From the NCBI RefSeq assembly GCF_000003815.2, contig NC_049983.1:3788706-3852705 (forward strand): DNA of 64,000 nucleotides, written 5' to 3'. This document shows positions 29,990 to 43,400 of the stretch, piece after piece. Both the position numbers and the translations under genes were made by a program. How positions within the stretch are numbered: the first letter of the stretch is position 1; each line of letters opens with the position of its first letter. The notes under the pieces are model-generated. The model ran no database searches and was not told the origin of the DNA. It saw only the letters and a list, made by a program, of their open reading frames with translations. The stretch comes from Branchiostoma floridae (lineage: Eukaryota > Chordata > Leptocardii > Amphioxiformes > Branchiostomatidae).

Positions 29990-31175
29990 TGTACTTGTAG
30001 AAGCGACACCTGTGAGGTAACCATGACTGTAGTTGTAGAAACCTTGTTGGATAATTGTAAAAGTGACACCAATATGGAAGCCATGAGTGTGTTTACCAAC
30101 TTTGTTGGTCATACCAGTCCACCACACTAGTGTCACTTTTACCACACCACATGTCTTGAATACAGGAATGAATGCCTTGTTGGCTCTGATACCATGTTTT
30201 GTCCCTTTAATTCTTGTTACAACATTCATCACAACATTATGGTGCCTATTTTAAAAAATGTAGCCATCTTTTTTTCACCCACCTATCGCACTATTTTCGC
30301 AATCTGCAGAGAATGTCATCCATAAAATTTACATGCTGTGGCCTAATCCAGACAAACATAACTGTAAGCCACGTTTTAACTCGTTTAAACAAGATTACTA
30401 AATCATCAGCATATGATGGACAGTGTACATTCATACAGTGTAGAATTGGAGGGTTACATATTTACTTACAACAGGAATGGTCAAATTCTGAAAATATGTC
30501 ACTAATGAATCAACTGAACAATGTTGGACTAAGATTTTGTGCCTTGTCGACCCCTGCAGAGTGAGTTACAAATGTATCGGTTAAACTACTGTTTGTTTTT
30601 ATACAATTTGTGATTTTTAACGTTAGTACATATATCTTTTATGAAGTCGAAGGGCGGTTATTTTAAAACTGCAACATTCTGAAAATGTTGCAATTTGAAA
30701 CAATCTTCCAATGATTTGATGTCCCAAATTCTCCTGTTTTTAATAACAACGGATAAAGGATACCCCACGGATAAAGGTGAAGTAACGTTACTTGTAGACG
30801 TGATACCGTAGTAGCGAGGAACATGCATAATTATGTAGTCAAAGACCGTACTAACGGTCTTGTAGAAGTGAAACAAGTTCGATAGTAAAAGTGACACTGT
30901 GGCACCAATGCGGTAACTATGTCAACTTGGTAAGTTATACCAGTCTACCAACTTGTGTCACTTTGTTCACCTCTAGAATCCAGAAATAAAAGACATGTTC
31001 AGTTGGCTGTGATACCATGTTTTGTGATCTTTTGTCGCTCCAATTCTTGTTACAGCGTTTATGATGTCTTTTTTTGAAAATGTGGATATCTTTCTTTTTA
31101 TACCCGTCTTCTTTTTTTCGCCCTCTCTTATCAAATTTGGATTATTCAAGAAATGATATCCATAAACTTTACTTG
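29990..31175. repeat. Diverged tandem duplication upstream of FANCD2
   Basis: 29990-30330 and 30830-31170 share, in the same order, GTAGAAG.GA.AC, GTCATACCAGTCCACCA, GTGTCACTTT, GATACCATGTTTTGT, AATTCTTGTTACA, AAAATGT and ATCCATAAA. The spacing is about 840 bp. A small MITE end (ACGGATAAAGGTGAAGTAACG) at about 30768-30790 lies between them. The 116-codon open frame at 30214-30564 falls inside this duplication. Confidence 0.7.
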
Positions 31176-31199
31176 CCTAATGATCACAATACATGTTAC

Positions 31200-31390
31200 T
31201 ACTGTAAATGCAGAAATGTTAGCGGTGGTTTTATGTTCGCGGTTTTCGTCTTAACGCGAACTTATAACAACCGCGAATATTTTTCCATTACAGTATGTGA
31301 CTAAAACTGTATGGCACTACCACGAACTTTAAACCACCGCCATCACTCCACTTTCCCGCCAAGGAGAAATTAAATCCCCGCATTTACAGC
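31200..31390. mobile_element. CTGTAAATGC MITE, copy 1, abutting the FANCD2 promoter
   Basis: The left end is TACTGTAAATGCAGAAATGT and the right end GGGGATTTAAT-like sequence (in inverse) closing GCATTTACAG. It is inverted relative to the copies at 40989, 46681 and 54631. It contains TTTCCCGCC at 31352-31360, an E2F-type site, about 75 bp upstream of the core promoter motif. Confidence 0.8.
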
Positions 31391-31425
31391 TGTTCTACAT
31401 CTGCTCGGAGATGACGTACGCCAGA

Positions 31426-31435
31426 TCTCGCGAGA
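31426..31435. promoter_or_regulatory. TCTCGCGAGA core promoter element
   Basis: The exact palindrome TCTCGCGAGA (extended ATCTCGCGAGAT) is a known core element of vertebrate CpG-rich housekeeping promoters. It sits about 45 bp before the first YY1-like site and inside a short CpG-rich block in otherwise AT-rich DNA. Confidence 0.85.
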
Positions 31436-31436
31436 T

Positions 31437-31570
31437 TTCGCGTCACTTCACATCTGGCGGGAAAAATCAAGATGGCAGCGAAAGTTTGTTGTTGACGAGT
31501 TTTCCTAACGTATCGTCAGGTTTTCACAAGAAACTATCATCCCAAAAGAACTGTCTTCTATCCCCTGGAG
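31437..31570 (+). other. FANCD2: FANCD2 non-coding exon 1
   Basis: The exon ends at 31570 (CTGGAG) before gtaaga. The 5' boundary is estimated from the promoter motifs. The only ATG (31472) opens an eight-codon frame that closes at 31495, so it is at most a short upstream ORF. As far as I recall, human FANCD2 also starts translation in its second exon. Confidence 0.65.
31455..31480 (+). promoter_or_regulatory. E2F-type site and YY1-type site
   Basis: TGGCGGGAAA at 31455-31464 is a consensus E2F site. CAAGATGGCAGCG at about 31468-31480 matches the YY1 consensus often found just downstream of transcription starts and overlapping an ATG. E2F control would fit S-phase expression of a crosslink-repair gene. 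Confidence 0.75.
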
Positions 31571-33352
31571 GTAAGAAGTATATAAGATCGTCGAAGTAAT
31601 AGCGAAAGAATGATTAGGATGAGCAATTATGTTGTATATTTTGTGCGATCGCAGTGAAAATGATGTTATGATTTTGTGGGGGAGGGGGCGGTAGTGTAAT
31701 TTTTACGAAGTGTGTGCAAGCATAAAAGCTCCTTGGTGCAAAATGAGGTGGTTTGTGTAACTTCAGCAACAAAACTTCGCCATGGCAAAGTATTTAAGAA
31801 GTACGAGAAGATTTGAACAACTATAAGAAGAGAATAAAACTGGTTGAAGACGGCATGTCAATTGGCATGGTAGCATCCCAGGTCAATTTTAATTGTAACG
31901 CTAGTTCACCTTTATCCGAAGGTAACCTATATCCGTTGTTTGTAAAAAAAAATGTATTTAGGGATATGAAGTCGACGGACGTCGGTTTCAAATCTGGACA
32001 TTTTTGGAAATATTGCAAATTTGAAACCACAGTCCGAAGACTCCTCATACCCTGGGAGCCAGACAGGACCGGGTAGCTAGCGAGGTTTGTTAGCAAGTTT
32101 TGTTCGGGGAGCCAAGGCAGTCAGCCCGAAAATCTCACATTAGCACTCTGGGGGAGTTTAAGCCCGAAGGAGTTATCGCTACCCTTTCCGTCTGGTGTCG
32201 CCTGCCATGCAGAGGGTCCAAGAGGGGCTGGTCAGTGCTGTGATTAATGACCCCACCGCCCAGCATGTCATCCCCCACCCTGCCCAGTGCAAAACCTTAT
32301 TGGCTACAGCTGATTTCAACTTAAGTCAACATAAAACAATCCCACCTCCGTTTAGAAGGGCCAGACCTACACAAAAATGTTTCCCACACTTTGGATGTTT
32401 TAAATTTGTAAACTGATGATGATTTGTACAATTGCATAGTAAATATAATCATTTTCAGTATGTTTCCCTGGCAGTTGTGGTTTGAAATTCCCACATGTGG
32501 ATTGTGATGCCCAATCAGGCCTAGTATGCTGCTGTGCTGGGATTAGAGGTAATTAGTGCCAGGCCAATAGTGGCCCTTGCTCAACATAGAGAGCGGGAGT
32601 TTGACAGCCAAGAGAGGAGCCACCAGACGGGATAAAGGGTAGGTCCTAGCTGCCCGATCCCGGATGCCTCCAGGGTAACTCCTCATGGTTGGACAAATGT
32701 CACCCCGGGGATAAAGGTTAACTAGCGTTATTATAAATTCGTATCATGCCAGATTGGATCTGCTCCCCACACCCCAGGGTATGGGTTAGTCAGGGCCTGG
32801 TCACACTTTAATTTGAAGCGCCAAAGTAAAAGAGCATCCTGTTAATAACTTGCAAAACAAATGTTATTGACAAGAACATCCTTAAGTTTTAGCCTTTATT
32901 ATATGATATGATATCATTATAGAAAGGGGCCGCTATAAACAGCTCCCTGTCCACAAGAGATTGTGTACATATTGTCCAATGAATGCAACTTGGAAAATGA
33001 AACACATTTTATTAGTCAGTGTACCCACTATGAAACCGAAAGAAAAACATTATTTCAAACAGTTGCCACAATTTCGCCAAGCTTTTACCACCTAAATGAT
33101 CACCAAAAGACTACATTTCTATAAAAGCACAAAATCCCACCATCATATATAGAGAACGTGGGACAGTTCATTAACCACTGCCTTCAAAGAAGAAGTCAAA
33201 CCCGACAATAGTATCCATAGTATCATGTAGTTGATTAGACACTAGTTTTATGTCCTTACCTCTCTTACTAGTCTTAGTTCTTGAGACTGTGTATGCAATT
33301 AGCCCTCTGGCATGATTTTGCAAATAAACAATCAATTATCATCTACCTACAG
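31571..33352. other. FANCD2 intron 1: repeats, no clear exon
   Basis: It holds a MITE of the TAGTTCACCTTTATCC family at about 31897-32050 and another terminus at 32705-32735. A Cys-rich candidate exon (32461-32550) with AG and GT borders in matching phase reads CFPGSCGLKFPHVDCDAQSG. It is not part of FANCD2 and I do not call it. A LINE-type 3' end (GCAATTAGCCC, TTGCAAATAAACAATC) is at about 33293-33340. Confidence 0.5.
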
Positions 33353-33451
33353 AACATCACAGGCCGTCTCAGACTATACTAGAACTCAGCTCCATGGCAA
33401 AGACAAAGACAACCAAGCGGAGGAGGAGCTCTAGTGATGATGCAACAGCGA
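33353..33451 (+). CDS. FANCD2: FANCD2 coding exon 1 (residues 1-20)
   Basis: The acceptor is CTACAG ending at 33352. The ATG is at 33394, with context CTCCATGG, and the donor gtgagt follows 33451 (phase 1). It encodes [19 protein letters not shown], a basic start that could serve as a nuclear localisation signal. Confidence 0.85.
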
Positions 33452-36400
33452 GTGAGTACAAGATTGTCAGAAATCAAAGTTGTGACTTCTGTTATGTCAA
33501 TTCTTCTTCCATGTATATAATATTTGACAAAATATGATCTGATTCTCAGTAAATACAGAAGAGAACACAGTTTTGTATCACCCAAGGTACCAGCCTGACC
33601 ATGGGTAGGATGTGCAACAACCCTGGGATGGCTGGAACCAAGGGTCAGTGTTCTCGCCAGGATTTTTTCTCAGGGTCCAGGGGCAGAAAGCCCCTTGGAA
33701 GCTCTTGTATTTTAGGCTATTTAGAAGGCTTATGTATCATTTTTTAGGGCCATATCTACGATAATCGCAGCAGTCACTTAACTTCTCTTTAGCAGTTTGA
33801 CGTAACATTATTTCGGGTCAAACTCAAAGCTTCAAAGACAACTAAAAACTCATAAACAACAAACTTTACTCAGCTCAACAGTACTTAAAAATATTGTCCT
33901 GGTTGCCATCCAAAGTTGAAGCGCTTGTTTATAGCGCTAGTATCTTCGCTGTTAGCCGCCGTTCGACTTTTGTTGACGGTCTGATATCCCTGGTCGCCAC
34001 CACGCCGTTAGAGTTTAGAAGATATTCCCACGGACATGTTTCAAGAAAAAACCGGTAAAAACCGCTGTACTGCGTCAGATTCCATTCTTTAAAACATGTG
34101 GGACTCAGTGTTACCGGCGGCCCTTTTATGAAGTCGGAAAAATGCCGACACTGCCCTGACGGTTTGTGGGCGGGGCCACAAGGCGAGGCTTGTCGGCGAA
34201 AGTAACGCCCGGGTTTTACATACAAACTTACGATGGTTTGTATCTTATGAATGCCGATACAAAGAGCTTCAAATTTAGAACAAGAATTTTGGGAAAGCGA
34301 CCCGCTCTTGATCCAGAATTATGTCGGAAAGAATTGATTCTATTTCCCGCGCTGAAATAAAAATTACGCAACTACCAGTAACAGCAAATGTGGTCAACCC
34401 AGCTCCCCAAATAAGGACATTCCCCGGGAACTGGCTGTTCCGGGGAGGGATCCCACCCCACTGATCACTCGCCCCAAGGCCCACGCGCTACTCTGTTTAC
34501 ATTTTTTGGGGCGCGAACGCAGGGCGGCACACGCAAAATTTAGAACAGGAAATTTGGGAACGCGACCCGTTCTTGCTCTAGAATTGTGTCAGAAATAATT
34601 GATTATTTCTCCGTACTGAAAAAGAAATGACGCAACTACTAGTAAGAGCCTTTGTTTACATCAACCATGCTCCCCAAATAAGGATTTCACGGGAAATCTT
34701 ATACATATTGGTTGTTCAGGGGAGGGATCCCACCCCGCTGATAACGTGCGGCAAGGCCCTCTTGCCACTCTGTTTACATTACCGCGCGGGAACGCTATGG
34801 CGGTCCCGGGTGCCCGGGGTGGGAAGGGCTGCGAACCAGCGGTACGGCGGGCCGGTGCTGTAAAACACCTCCCTTGGAGCTGATAACTTCCTGAAACAGC
34901 GAAGGCGCGTGCTTGGCACGTGCCTATGTATTTTTACTATGATATTTTTCTTTTTTTCCCCATTTTTTTGCCGCTACGCTGGATGAAAAAGCAGCGTAGC
35001 GGGCTCTTTACAGCGTCATTTTTCCAGTCCACAGCGTATCGGCCCGCTATGCTGAAAAGGCCTGGCGAGAACACTGAGGGTGATATGGAATATACTAGTA
35101 ATGTGCTGTATTTGTATTATATCATACAGAACCCAAGAAAACACATTTCCATGCATATCATAAGTTAAAAAGATTTCGTGTCCTTGTCCAAAAACAATTC
35201 CAACGTCCAAATCTGGTATTTGAATTTTTGACAGCAGCACATCTGAAGTGCATCGTTCAGATTAGAATTATTTGATAGAATCCCATGTGATGCAAGTAGA
35301 TGATCTAAAATACCGCCCAGTCTGGAACACCTGAATCAAACGTTATCACAGCCCAAGCTTAAGTATGACATAGAATAATGTACTGTACTGTTATTATTAA
35401 TAACAATATTAAGAGTGTTTAATTTGAGCATTCTTATACCTGGACTTATTTACATGTATGCTTGAAATATGTTCCTTTATGATCTATATAGTACTTGAAT
35501 ATACATGCATACAAGCGTGAATGGAGTCTGACCTTCTTAAGTTGGGAATGTGTATATCTATGTTTCTTTTGTTGGTGTCTCGACATAAGCTTGGCCGTTG
35601 ATTGCACTTCATGGTAAGAAAATGTACAATCTGTTGTATGTAGCCAAGAAGAGTCGAGCGGACGGTAAGGCGGTGTGTCCAGGAGGGGTGTTGGAGGACC
35701 ACTCTGTGTTTGGGCAGCTTGTCGGACGGGCGGGGCTGGTGCTGACAACAGGAAACCAACCCAACCAACTCTGTAAGTCAAAGTAAAAGTGGTCTCAAAC
35801 CATTATTAGACTAGTTAAACTGTACTAGTATCCAACACAAAAGTTGGACTCACCCAAATTTTCGACTGAACAGCACCGGTCTTTGTCAAGGAATGAACAA
35901 TCCACTACAGTATGCAGATAGAACACGTGACTCAGTGAGCAGTGGATTATAATAAATCTGTCGTACAGTCAAATATTTGGGTGAGTCCAATTTTTGTCTT
36001 GGATATTACAGATTAACTAGACTAAAAGTCCAATAATGACTTCTACCAACACAGATGAACTTTCCAGTTACGGTCTCAAACCATGTACCAGTTTAGCCCA
36101 CGGAAGAACTACTCTTTAAGTGGTCATGACATATTGAAGATAGATGCTACATGTGTATGTAAATTGGTTAATTGTATGGGAGTCAGGAGAAATTCCCCAG
36201 CCCTTGTAGACAAGAGAATTGAACAGGTCTAGATTGACCTGAGCTGTATATGCCTGGTTAAATAAATAAAGTGAAAGTGAAAGTGAACAGTGGACCACAG
36301 CTTAATTTCCCATCTTAAGAACTGCGACCCTTTCCGATAGCGGGCATGTTGGGTGGACAGCACATCTGGGATACAAACTCATGTCATGGTTTTTGAGTCC

Positions 36401-37386
36401 AGAGTCAGGGCTGCTAACCACTGGAATAGACATTCTTCACACTACCAACATTGACTTTACTTTCATCCCTGTCAGTATGTTTGTTTCGCATAACTCAGGT
36501 AAATTGTCTTTAGGCATGCTTCACCAGTTTTTTTACAGTAGGTACAATCTGCCTAGGATGTGACTGTTAGGTTTTAATACTTTTATACACTCACATCGTG
36601 ATAGACCCCTCAGGGCTCGAAATACTGGGTGCATGTGCACCCAGGTGCACCCAAAATTGGAACTGTGTACCCAATTTTTTTCAGTGGGTGCACAGGGTGC
36701 ACCCAAATATTTTCTTAGGTTTATGTATGGAAAGATATCAAGTATACTAGTATACATCATATTCTTGACATCTAAGTGTTAGAAAGATAATAGAAATGTC
36801 TGTCATGTTACTTGTTTAAGAATTTGATACCTTGTAACTAAGTTTTGTTACTAGGTTTTTTTTCACATTCTACTTAAATTTAAGAGGTGCACCCAAAATG
36901 TTTTTGGTGCACCCAACTTTTTTAAGCTGGGTGCACCAGTGCACCTAATCCCAAAAATGAATTTCGAGCCCTGCCCCTACTCTTTTCCATAAATGTGTTG
37001 GGCTCTTTAACATGCCCAATTTGCAAGGTACGGCCAGGGCTCCTGACTGCGACCAAGTTAGTCGCATATGCGAGTAGAATTCCCCTGGTGCGACCAGATC
37101 TGTAACCACAGTCGCACAGTGCGACCTCTTACAATTAATCATCATTTATCATCCAGCCAAGTAGAATCTTTGCAGGGAAAGGCTGTCCCTGCCAGGTATC
37201 AGTTTCTTCCCCTGACAGGGATGGTCAGCAGGGGTTGTCACACCTCATTAAGGTCTGCCATGTGTCTGTACTGTCTTCAATTACATGAACCAAGGAGGTT
37301 TAAAAAATGTTTTTCCACTGGACCTTTATTTACTGTATTCCCTTTGTGAGTTTGTCCAAACAGATAGGGAAATTTGAGAGTATACA

Positions 37387-37427
<41 letters not shown>

Positions 37428-40400
37428 TTTGGCCCAGGAGGTTGAAGAAAGAGCCTTGGTTTGGCCAAGGAGATTTCATGTCTAGGAAATAACCTCCTTG
37501 ATATAGTATGGTATGGTATGATATGCTATGACAGCCTGATAAGTGGAGGTCCAGTAGGCAGTAACACAATTTTTGTAACATGANNNNNNNNNNNNNNNNN
37601 NNNNNNNNNNNNNNNNNNNNNNNNNNNNNNNNNNNNNNNNNNNNNNNNNNNNNNNNNNNNNNNNNNNNNNNNNNNNNNNNNNNNNNNNNNNNNNNNNGCC
37701 TGCACTATTTCCATTTTCAGTTTAATTTCACCCATTTTGTCAGACACTTGTACTTTTATACTTATTTGTGTTTTTTTTTTTTCAATTTAAATGGTAATTT
37801 GGGATTAATCAGTTGTTTTTCATTGTTCTTACAATAAGAAGGCATACTTACTTTTTTTGTCTGTGTAACTTGGTTTCAGTATTGAATACATTTTGATAAT
37901 CCTTATGTTGCAAGTTTGATTAATTCATTTTTTGGACATTAAAAACTTGTTCATCACAAGGCTGGAGGTACAAGAGTCGAGTCTGAATAAAGCAGCCGGC
38001 CGTAGCAAAAAAACTTTTGTCCTCCTATCCCCAAGAACCACCACATCAATGTATTTACCACATTCACCGTATTTAAAGCAAGATTGTTTTTTCTTTCATA
38101 TTACTGTATTAAAATATGCTATTCCAGGTGATCAACAATGATTCTTAGATTTTTTGCTTTTACTACCAATTTCTACAGTGGTGCTCCTAAATTTTTGCTG
38201 GTGCTCCTAAGTTTTTAGAGTTAGGAGCGCAGTGCTCCTAGGCCAAAAAGTTAGTCTGGAGCCCTGTACGGTTCTTCAAACATGGCAGGGTTGCACTTCG
38301 GGCTTATGTCACATCGGTCCAAAATGATCCAAAAGGACGCCCTTACCAAAGCCAAGTACTCAATTTTATCAAAGTACATTAATGTGTAATAAGGGCTTTT
38401 TTACTGTTTAATGATCAAAAGGTGGTAGAAATGGAGATGAATGTTCTTTTTTTATATTTTGTGCAGCTGTGGACCAGGCAGTGTTCCAGAGGAACCTCAG
38501 ATTGGCCATCAAGAAACATCAGGACTATCCACAGGTACGCAAACAACCCGGCATTTATTTAAGGTATTTCTGTTGGCTAAATTGGCATTTTGACCTTCCA
38601 TTGTTCTCTCATTAATGAATTAAGAAAGAATTAAGCCGTAACGAATATTGATAGATGGTAATACAAGAATTCTAAATCTGATTTTTGGGGGGCTAAATTG
38701 ATGACGTCATCAGGTTTTATTGCCCCTAATTTTATTTTTTCTATGACAAAATACAGCACCTTGGTACATACCAGTGCAATGAAACTATGTTTTTCATGTG
38801 CATAATGATGGAGGCTACAAACTCACGGTTGCGCAAACTGATATCTACTAGCGATCTGTAGTTATTAAGAATTAACTTTTTTTAATTAGATGAAAACAGA
38901 CATTTTCTAATTACTACAGACCATTAGTAGATATCAATTTGCGCAACAGTGCGTTTGTAGCTTTCATCATTATGCAACGAAAAACATAGTTTCATTACAG
39001 TGGTATGTACCATAGTGCTGTATTTTGCCATAGAAAAAAATAATATTACGGGCAATAAAAATGATGACGTCATCAATTTGGCCCCCAAAAATCAGATTTA
39101 GAATTCTTGTATGCCCGTCTATCAACATTCGTTACGGCTCCATTCTGTCTTAATTCATTGATAAGAAAACAGAGGAAGGTCAAAATGCCAATTTAACCAA
39201 CCGAAATACCTTAAGTTCATGTTACATGTTCTTTTTTTTTACTTTATTTTATTGAAATTGCGACAAGGCTGATCATGTATTCATTGATACATTATCTATT
39301 GGGAAATAACACTCCCTTCTGTAGTGGAATGCCCCTTTAATACTAGTAATAGTTGAAATGCATATTGCCCACTTTTGCTTTTTTTGTCTCCTGAATGTTT
39401 TCTGTTTTCTTGTCACTCACAACAGGTTGTTGATGAATTTATGGAGGGACTACTGGCTCATGTGGAGGACCCTGATAGGTACGTGACAAATAAGAAAAAT
39501 AAACATACACATTCATGACATTCCCATGATTGTAATGCTAGTTCACCTTAAGTTTACCTGTACAATGTATCTGCTGTGCTACATACATTGTTTATCCATT
39601 GTTCTTTAAACTTGGCTATTGGAATCTATGGGTATGACAAACAATGGTTTAAAACTACAATATTTTCAGTAACTTTTATTTATTGAATATGTTGCAAGTA
39701 AAACTACTTAATATGTAGATTTGATATATTTAAATACACTTTCCTTTTAAAAAAGGATATTGGTTACCTCACTGATACATTAAAAGGGGAACAGATTCGC
39801 ATATATAAACTCATACACATCAAAATTACAGAATTCCTGTACATTTCTCTCAGACATGTTTCTTGTGTCTGTTACCTTTCTCTTTCTCTGTAGCTTCTCT
39901 CTGAAAGATTGTAGTACCTTTGATTTGATTTCTTTATACTTCAAACTTGTTCTGTCTAGGTGTACAAATACATAATATTTTGGTATTGTATACTAGAAAT
40001 GTTTGCGTTGGTTTTGTGTTCGTTGTGAACTCAAAACCACAGCATACATTGCTGCATTTGAATTATGCAAATAAAAGTGACCATATTTTCCCTGCAGGTT
40101 TAGTAGCAGCCTGTTGGCCACAGTGACAGCAGCAGAATGTGAAGACAGGTCAGGGCTGTAGCTTGTGTCATCACTTGAAAATTAGGTTACAGTATTAGAC
40201 TTATAGATATTACAGCATGTATGTCTCAAAGTCAATCATGCATAATATACAGGGTTGGACCGGTTTTCTATTCTAATATTGCTATCGGGCAAGTACATTT
40301 CACTTTTCCAAAATTTAAATGACATTTTTATATGTATTTTCACTACCAGCAGTGGAATGCTTTTATCATTGGCTCTATTTTTCTATGTTGACCCATGCTT

Positions 40401-43400
40401 GATGCCTTGGATGTGAAATGTTAGAAGTTAATGAAAATCATTGTGAAATCTAACCGGCTTGCCCGATCGGGCAAGTTAAGGGAAAGACATGTACATGCAC
40501 TTGTCCAATCGGTGCTTTTAGATGTACTTGTCCGGGACAATTGGGCTAGTGTATTTTGTCCAACCCAGCATACATACAACTCACAACAGCACTAACTGTC
40601 CATGCATACCACTGTGGTTTGCGATCAAGGATGTCTGTTGTCTTCAGTCTAAGGGAATGTGTCCTTGATGTACTGTGTGTAGTGGTACATTTTGTAAATG
40701 GCTGATTTGAGAGATTGAATTGCATTTGAATATTGTTTACCTGGGTGTCTAACCTTCGTAAACAATTTTGTACTTTGAACATGTTTTGTGTTCTATAGTT
40801 GCCGTGGAGGAAAGCAGGACTGTATGATGAGACTTCTACTGGGAGTGGAAATTATCCAGGTAAGTGATGACAGATTTGTAACACAAGTTCACCTTTATCT
40901 GTTGGGTAACCTATATCCATTGTGTCAGGGTATTTAGGGATAAAGTGGATGGACAGTGCAATGGTTTCAAGTTGCAATAGTTTTTGAATACTGTAAAATG
41001 CATTTAAGTTTGCGGGGATTTAATTTTTGGTAGCGGGTAAATGGACTTTTCGCGGTGGTTTTAATTTTGCGGTAGCACCATGCACTGTATTTCTTACTGT
41101 TATGGAAAATGTTCGCGGTGGTTTTATATTCGCGGTGAAGCGGCCGCCGCGGAAACCGCGAACATTAATCCACCGCGAACATTTCTGCATTTACAGTATT
41201 GCAGTATGAAACCAGCATCTGTAAATACGCAGTTTTTTTAAAACAACAGAATATATAAGTTCTCACCCTTCCATACATATGCGGTTGTAATGCTACTGGT
41301 GGTATGTGCCAAATGAAAATGCAGATATTGATTAAAGGCTATTTTAACTGTAAATGTTGTCTTTCCACAGCCCAAGGTGATGATAGTTCTACTGGAGAAG
41401 TTGCCAGAGTTCATGGGTGATGATGAGTAAGTACAGATGTTTCTGTAGGCTTGTACTGTATCATGATGTTTGTAGTGAATAAGGCAAGTTTGTGTGTATA
41501 TGTTTTGTTGTGTATGATACTGTGTGTGTGTGTGTGTGTGTGTTTGTGTTTTTCGTGTGTGTGTGTGTGTGTGACACTGTATGTGTGTGACTTTTTGTGT
41601 GTTTGTGCAACACTTTGCACATGTGTATACTGTATAATACATGTACTGTATACATGCATGTACTCTCACCTCTCAAATAGAAGTACCCCCTGGAATAAAA
41701 GTACCCCCCGGACAAATCTTCAAAATCTAATAAAAGTACCCCCCGGAAAATTACCAAATTGACATGTAAACTGTGCCCATGCTACTTCAGTCCAAGAGAA
41801 GATGATAAGCAGGTGGGCTCTTTTTATTTATTTATGCCTCAGTACCATATCAGTTATTTTTTTTATTTTTTATTACCATATCAGTTAATTGTATAAATAA
41901 TGAACAGAATAATTCCCATGTTATTATATTTCAGCCATACATAGTATGGTGAAATATATTGTATTCGTAATGTTTCTTTCTTCTTTCTCCTGTCAAATCT
42001 TCAAAGTGATTCATCTCCGCCGTTCCTGGACCGAATGACCTGAAATTTGGCACAGGGGTAGAATGGGCCAATACCTTGATGCTTTTTTCTCAGTTTTTTC
42101 ATATCTGCCTCTAAAATGATTTTATTGAGATTTTTTGGTCAATTTTAGACCAAAACTGTATATTTTGGCCCCTGTACCCTGGTATTACAATCAAATGAGC
42201 TGAAATTTGACAGAGATGTGCCTTAATAATGCCCCCATATAAATTCGATAACACTTTTGGTGTACAGTACAACAAAATGCTTATTTTTGCGATTTTTTGA
42301 CCAATTTTTGACCAAAAAAGGACACTTTTGGCCCCTGTACCCTGGTATTACAACCAAATGAGCTGAAATTTGACAGAGATGTGCCTTGATAATCTCTTCA
42401 TATAAATTCAATAACACTTTTGGTGTACAGTACAACAAAATGCTTATTTTTGCGATTTTTTGACCAATTTTTGACCAAAAAAGGACACTTTTGGCTCCTG
42501 TACCTTGGTATTGCAACCGAATGAGCTGAAATTTGACAGAGATGTGCCTTGATAATCCCTTCATATAAATTCAATAACACTTTTGGTGTACAGTGCAACA
42601 AAATGCTTATTTTTGCGATTTTTGGCCAATTTTTGACCAAAAAAGGACACTTTTGGCTCCTGTACCCTGGTATTACAATTGAATGACCTGAAATTTGGTA
42701 TAGATAGGCATTAGATACTTGGTAACAAGATTCAAGTAAAATTTTTGACATAAACAACTTTAAAATGATTAATTTTGGCACTTTTCTGAGGGGAAATTTG
42801 TTTTCTTTTGGCCTCCTGACGTGACCTTCCGTGACCCCGCACAGAGCCACACCTGTGCGCGTCAGCCGGAGAGTTAATTGAATCAAAGACCTAGCCAATC
42901 AGCGAAGAGGAGGCCAAAGGCTAATTAATATTCATAAGCGGGGCCTCATGATCCCGTATATAGCAGTGTTCCCGCCAGTGGGAGCGAAGCCCGCCTAAGG
43001 CTCTCGCATTTTAGACTATTCAGAAGGCTTTATATTGTATCAGTTCTTAGGGGCATATCTATGATAATCGCAGCAGTCACTTAACTTCTCTTCAGGAGTT
43101 TAGCGTAACACTATTTCAGGTCAAACCGTCAAAGGCAACTAAAAACAAACTTTAACGTTACTGAGTTCAACAGTACTTATAACTTGTTATCCGAAGTTGA
43201 AACGCTAGCGATGGTATTTTCGCTGCGCTGTTAGCTCCGTGCGACTGTTATTGACGGTCTTATAACGGTATATTTTGCACCCCTGTACCCTGGTATGAGT
43301 AACATTTGGTATAGATAGGCATAAGATAGTTGGTAAAATGATCCAAGTGAAATTTTTGGCATAAAGTACTGTAAAAGGCTTAATTACAGCACTTTTTTGG

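Larger units (their letters stand above)
37035..38275. mobile_element. hAT-like element with CAGGGCTCC ends, containing an assembly gap
   Basis: It starts CAGGGCTCCTGACTGCGACC and ends GTTAGTCTGGAGCCCTG, with TACGG on both outer sides. The left interior has repeated GTCGCA/TGCGAC and the right has GTGCTCCTA repeats. It also contains an (AT)n run at 37388-37425 and the 114-bp N run at 37584-37697, so its true length is uncertain. Confidence 0.55.

Noticed and set aside
30214-30564. 116-codon open frame ending before a GTGAGT
   Set aside because: It lies in a diverged tandem duplication whose other copy does not keep the frame. It has no recognisable motif.
37035-38275. 8-bp hAT target duplication around the CAGGGCTCC element
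   Set aside because: Only TACGG is shared, at offset positions. An exact 8-bp duplication is not present.
41930-41960. Helitron 3' end call for the hairpin repeat
   Set aside because: The hairpin abuts the presumed end instead of sitting about 10 nt inside, and no 5' TC end was identified.
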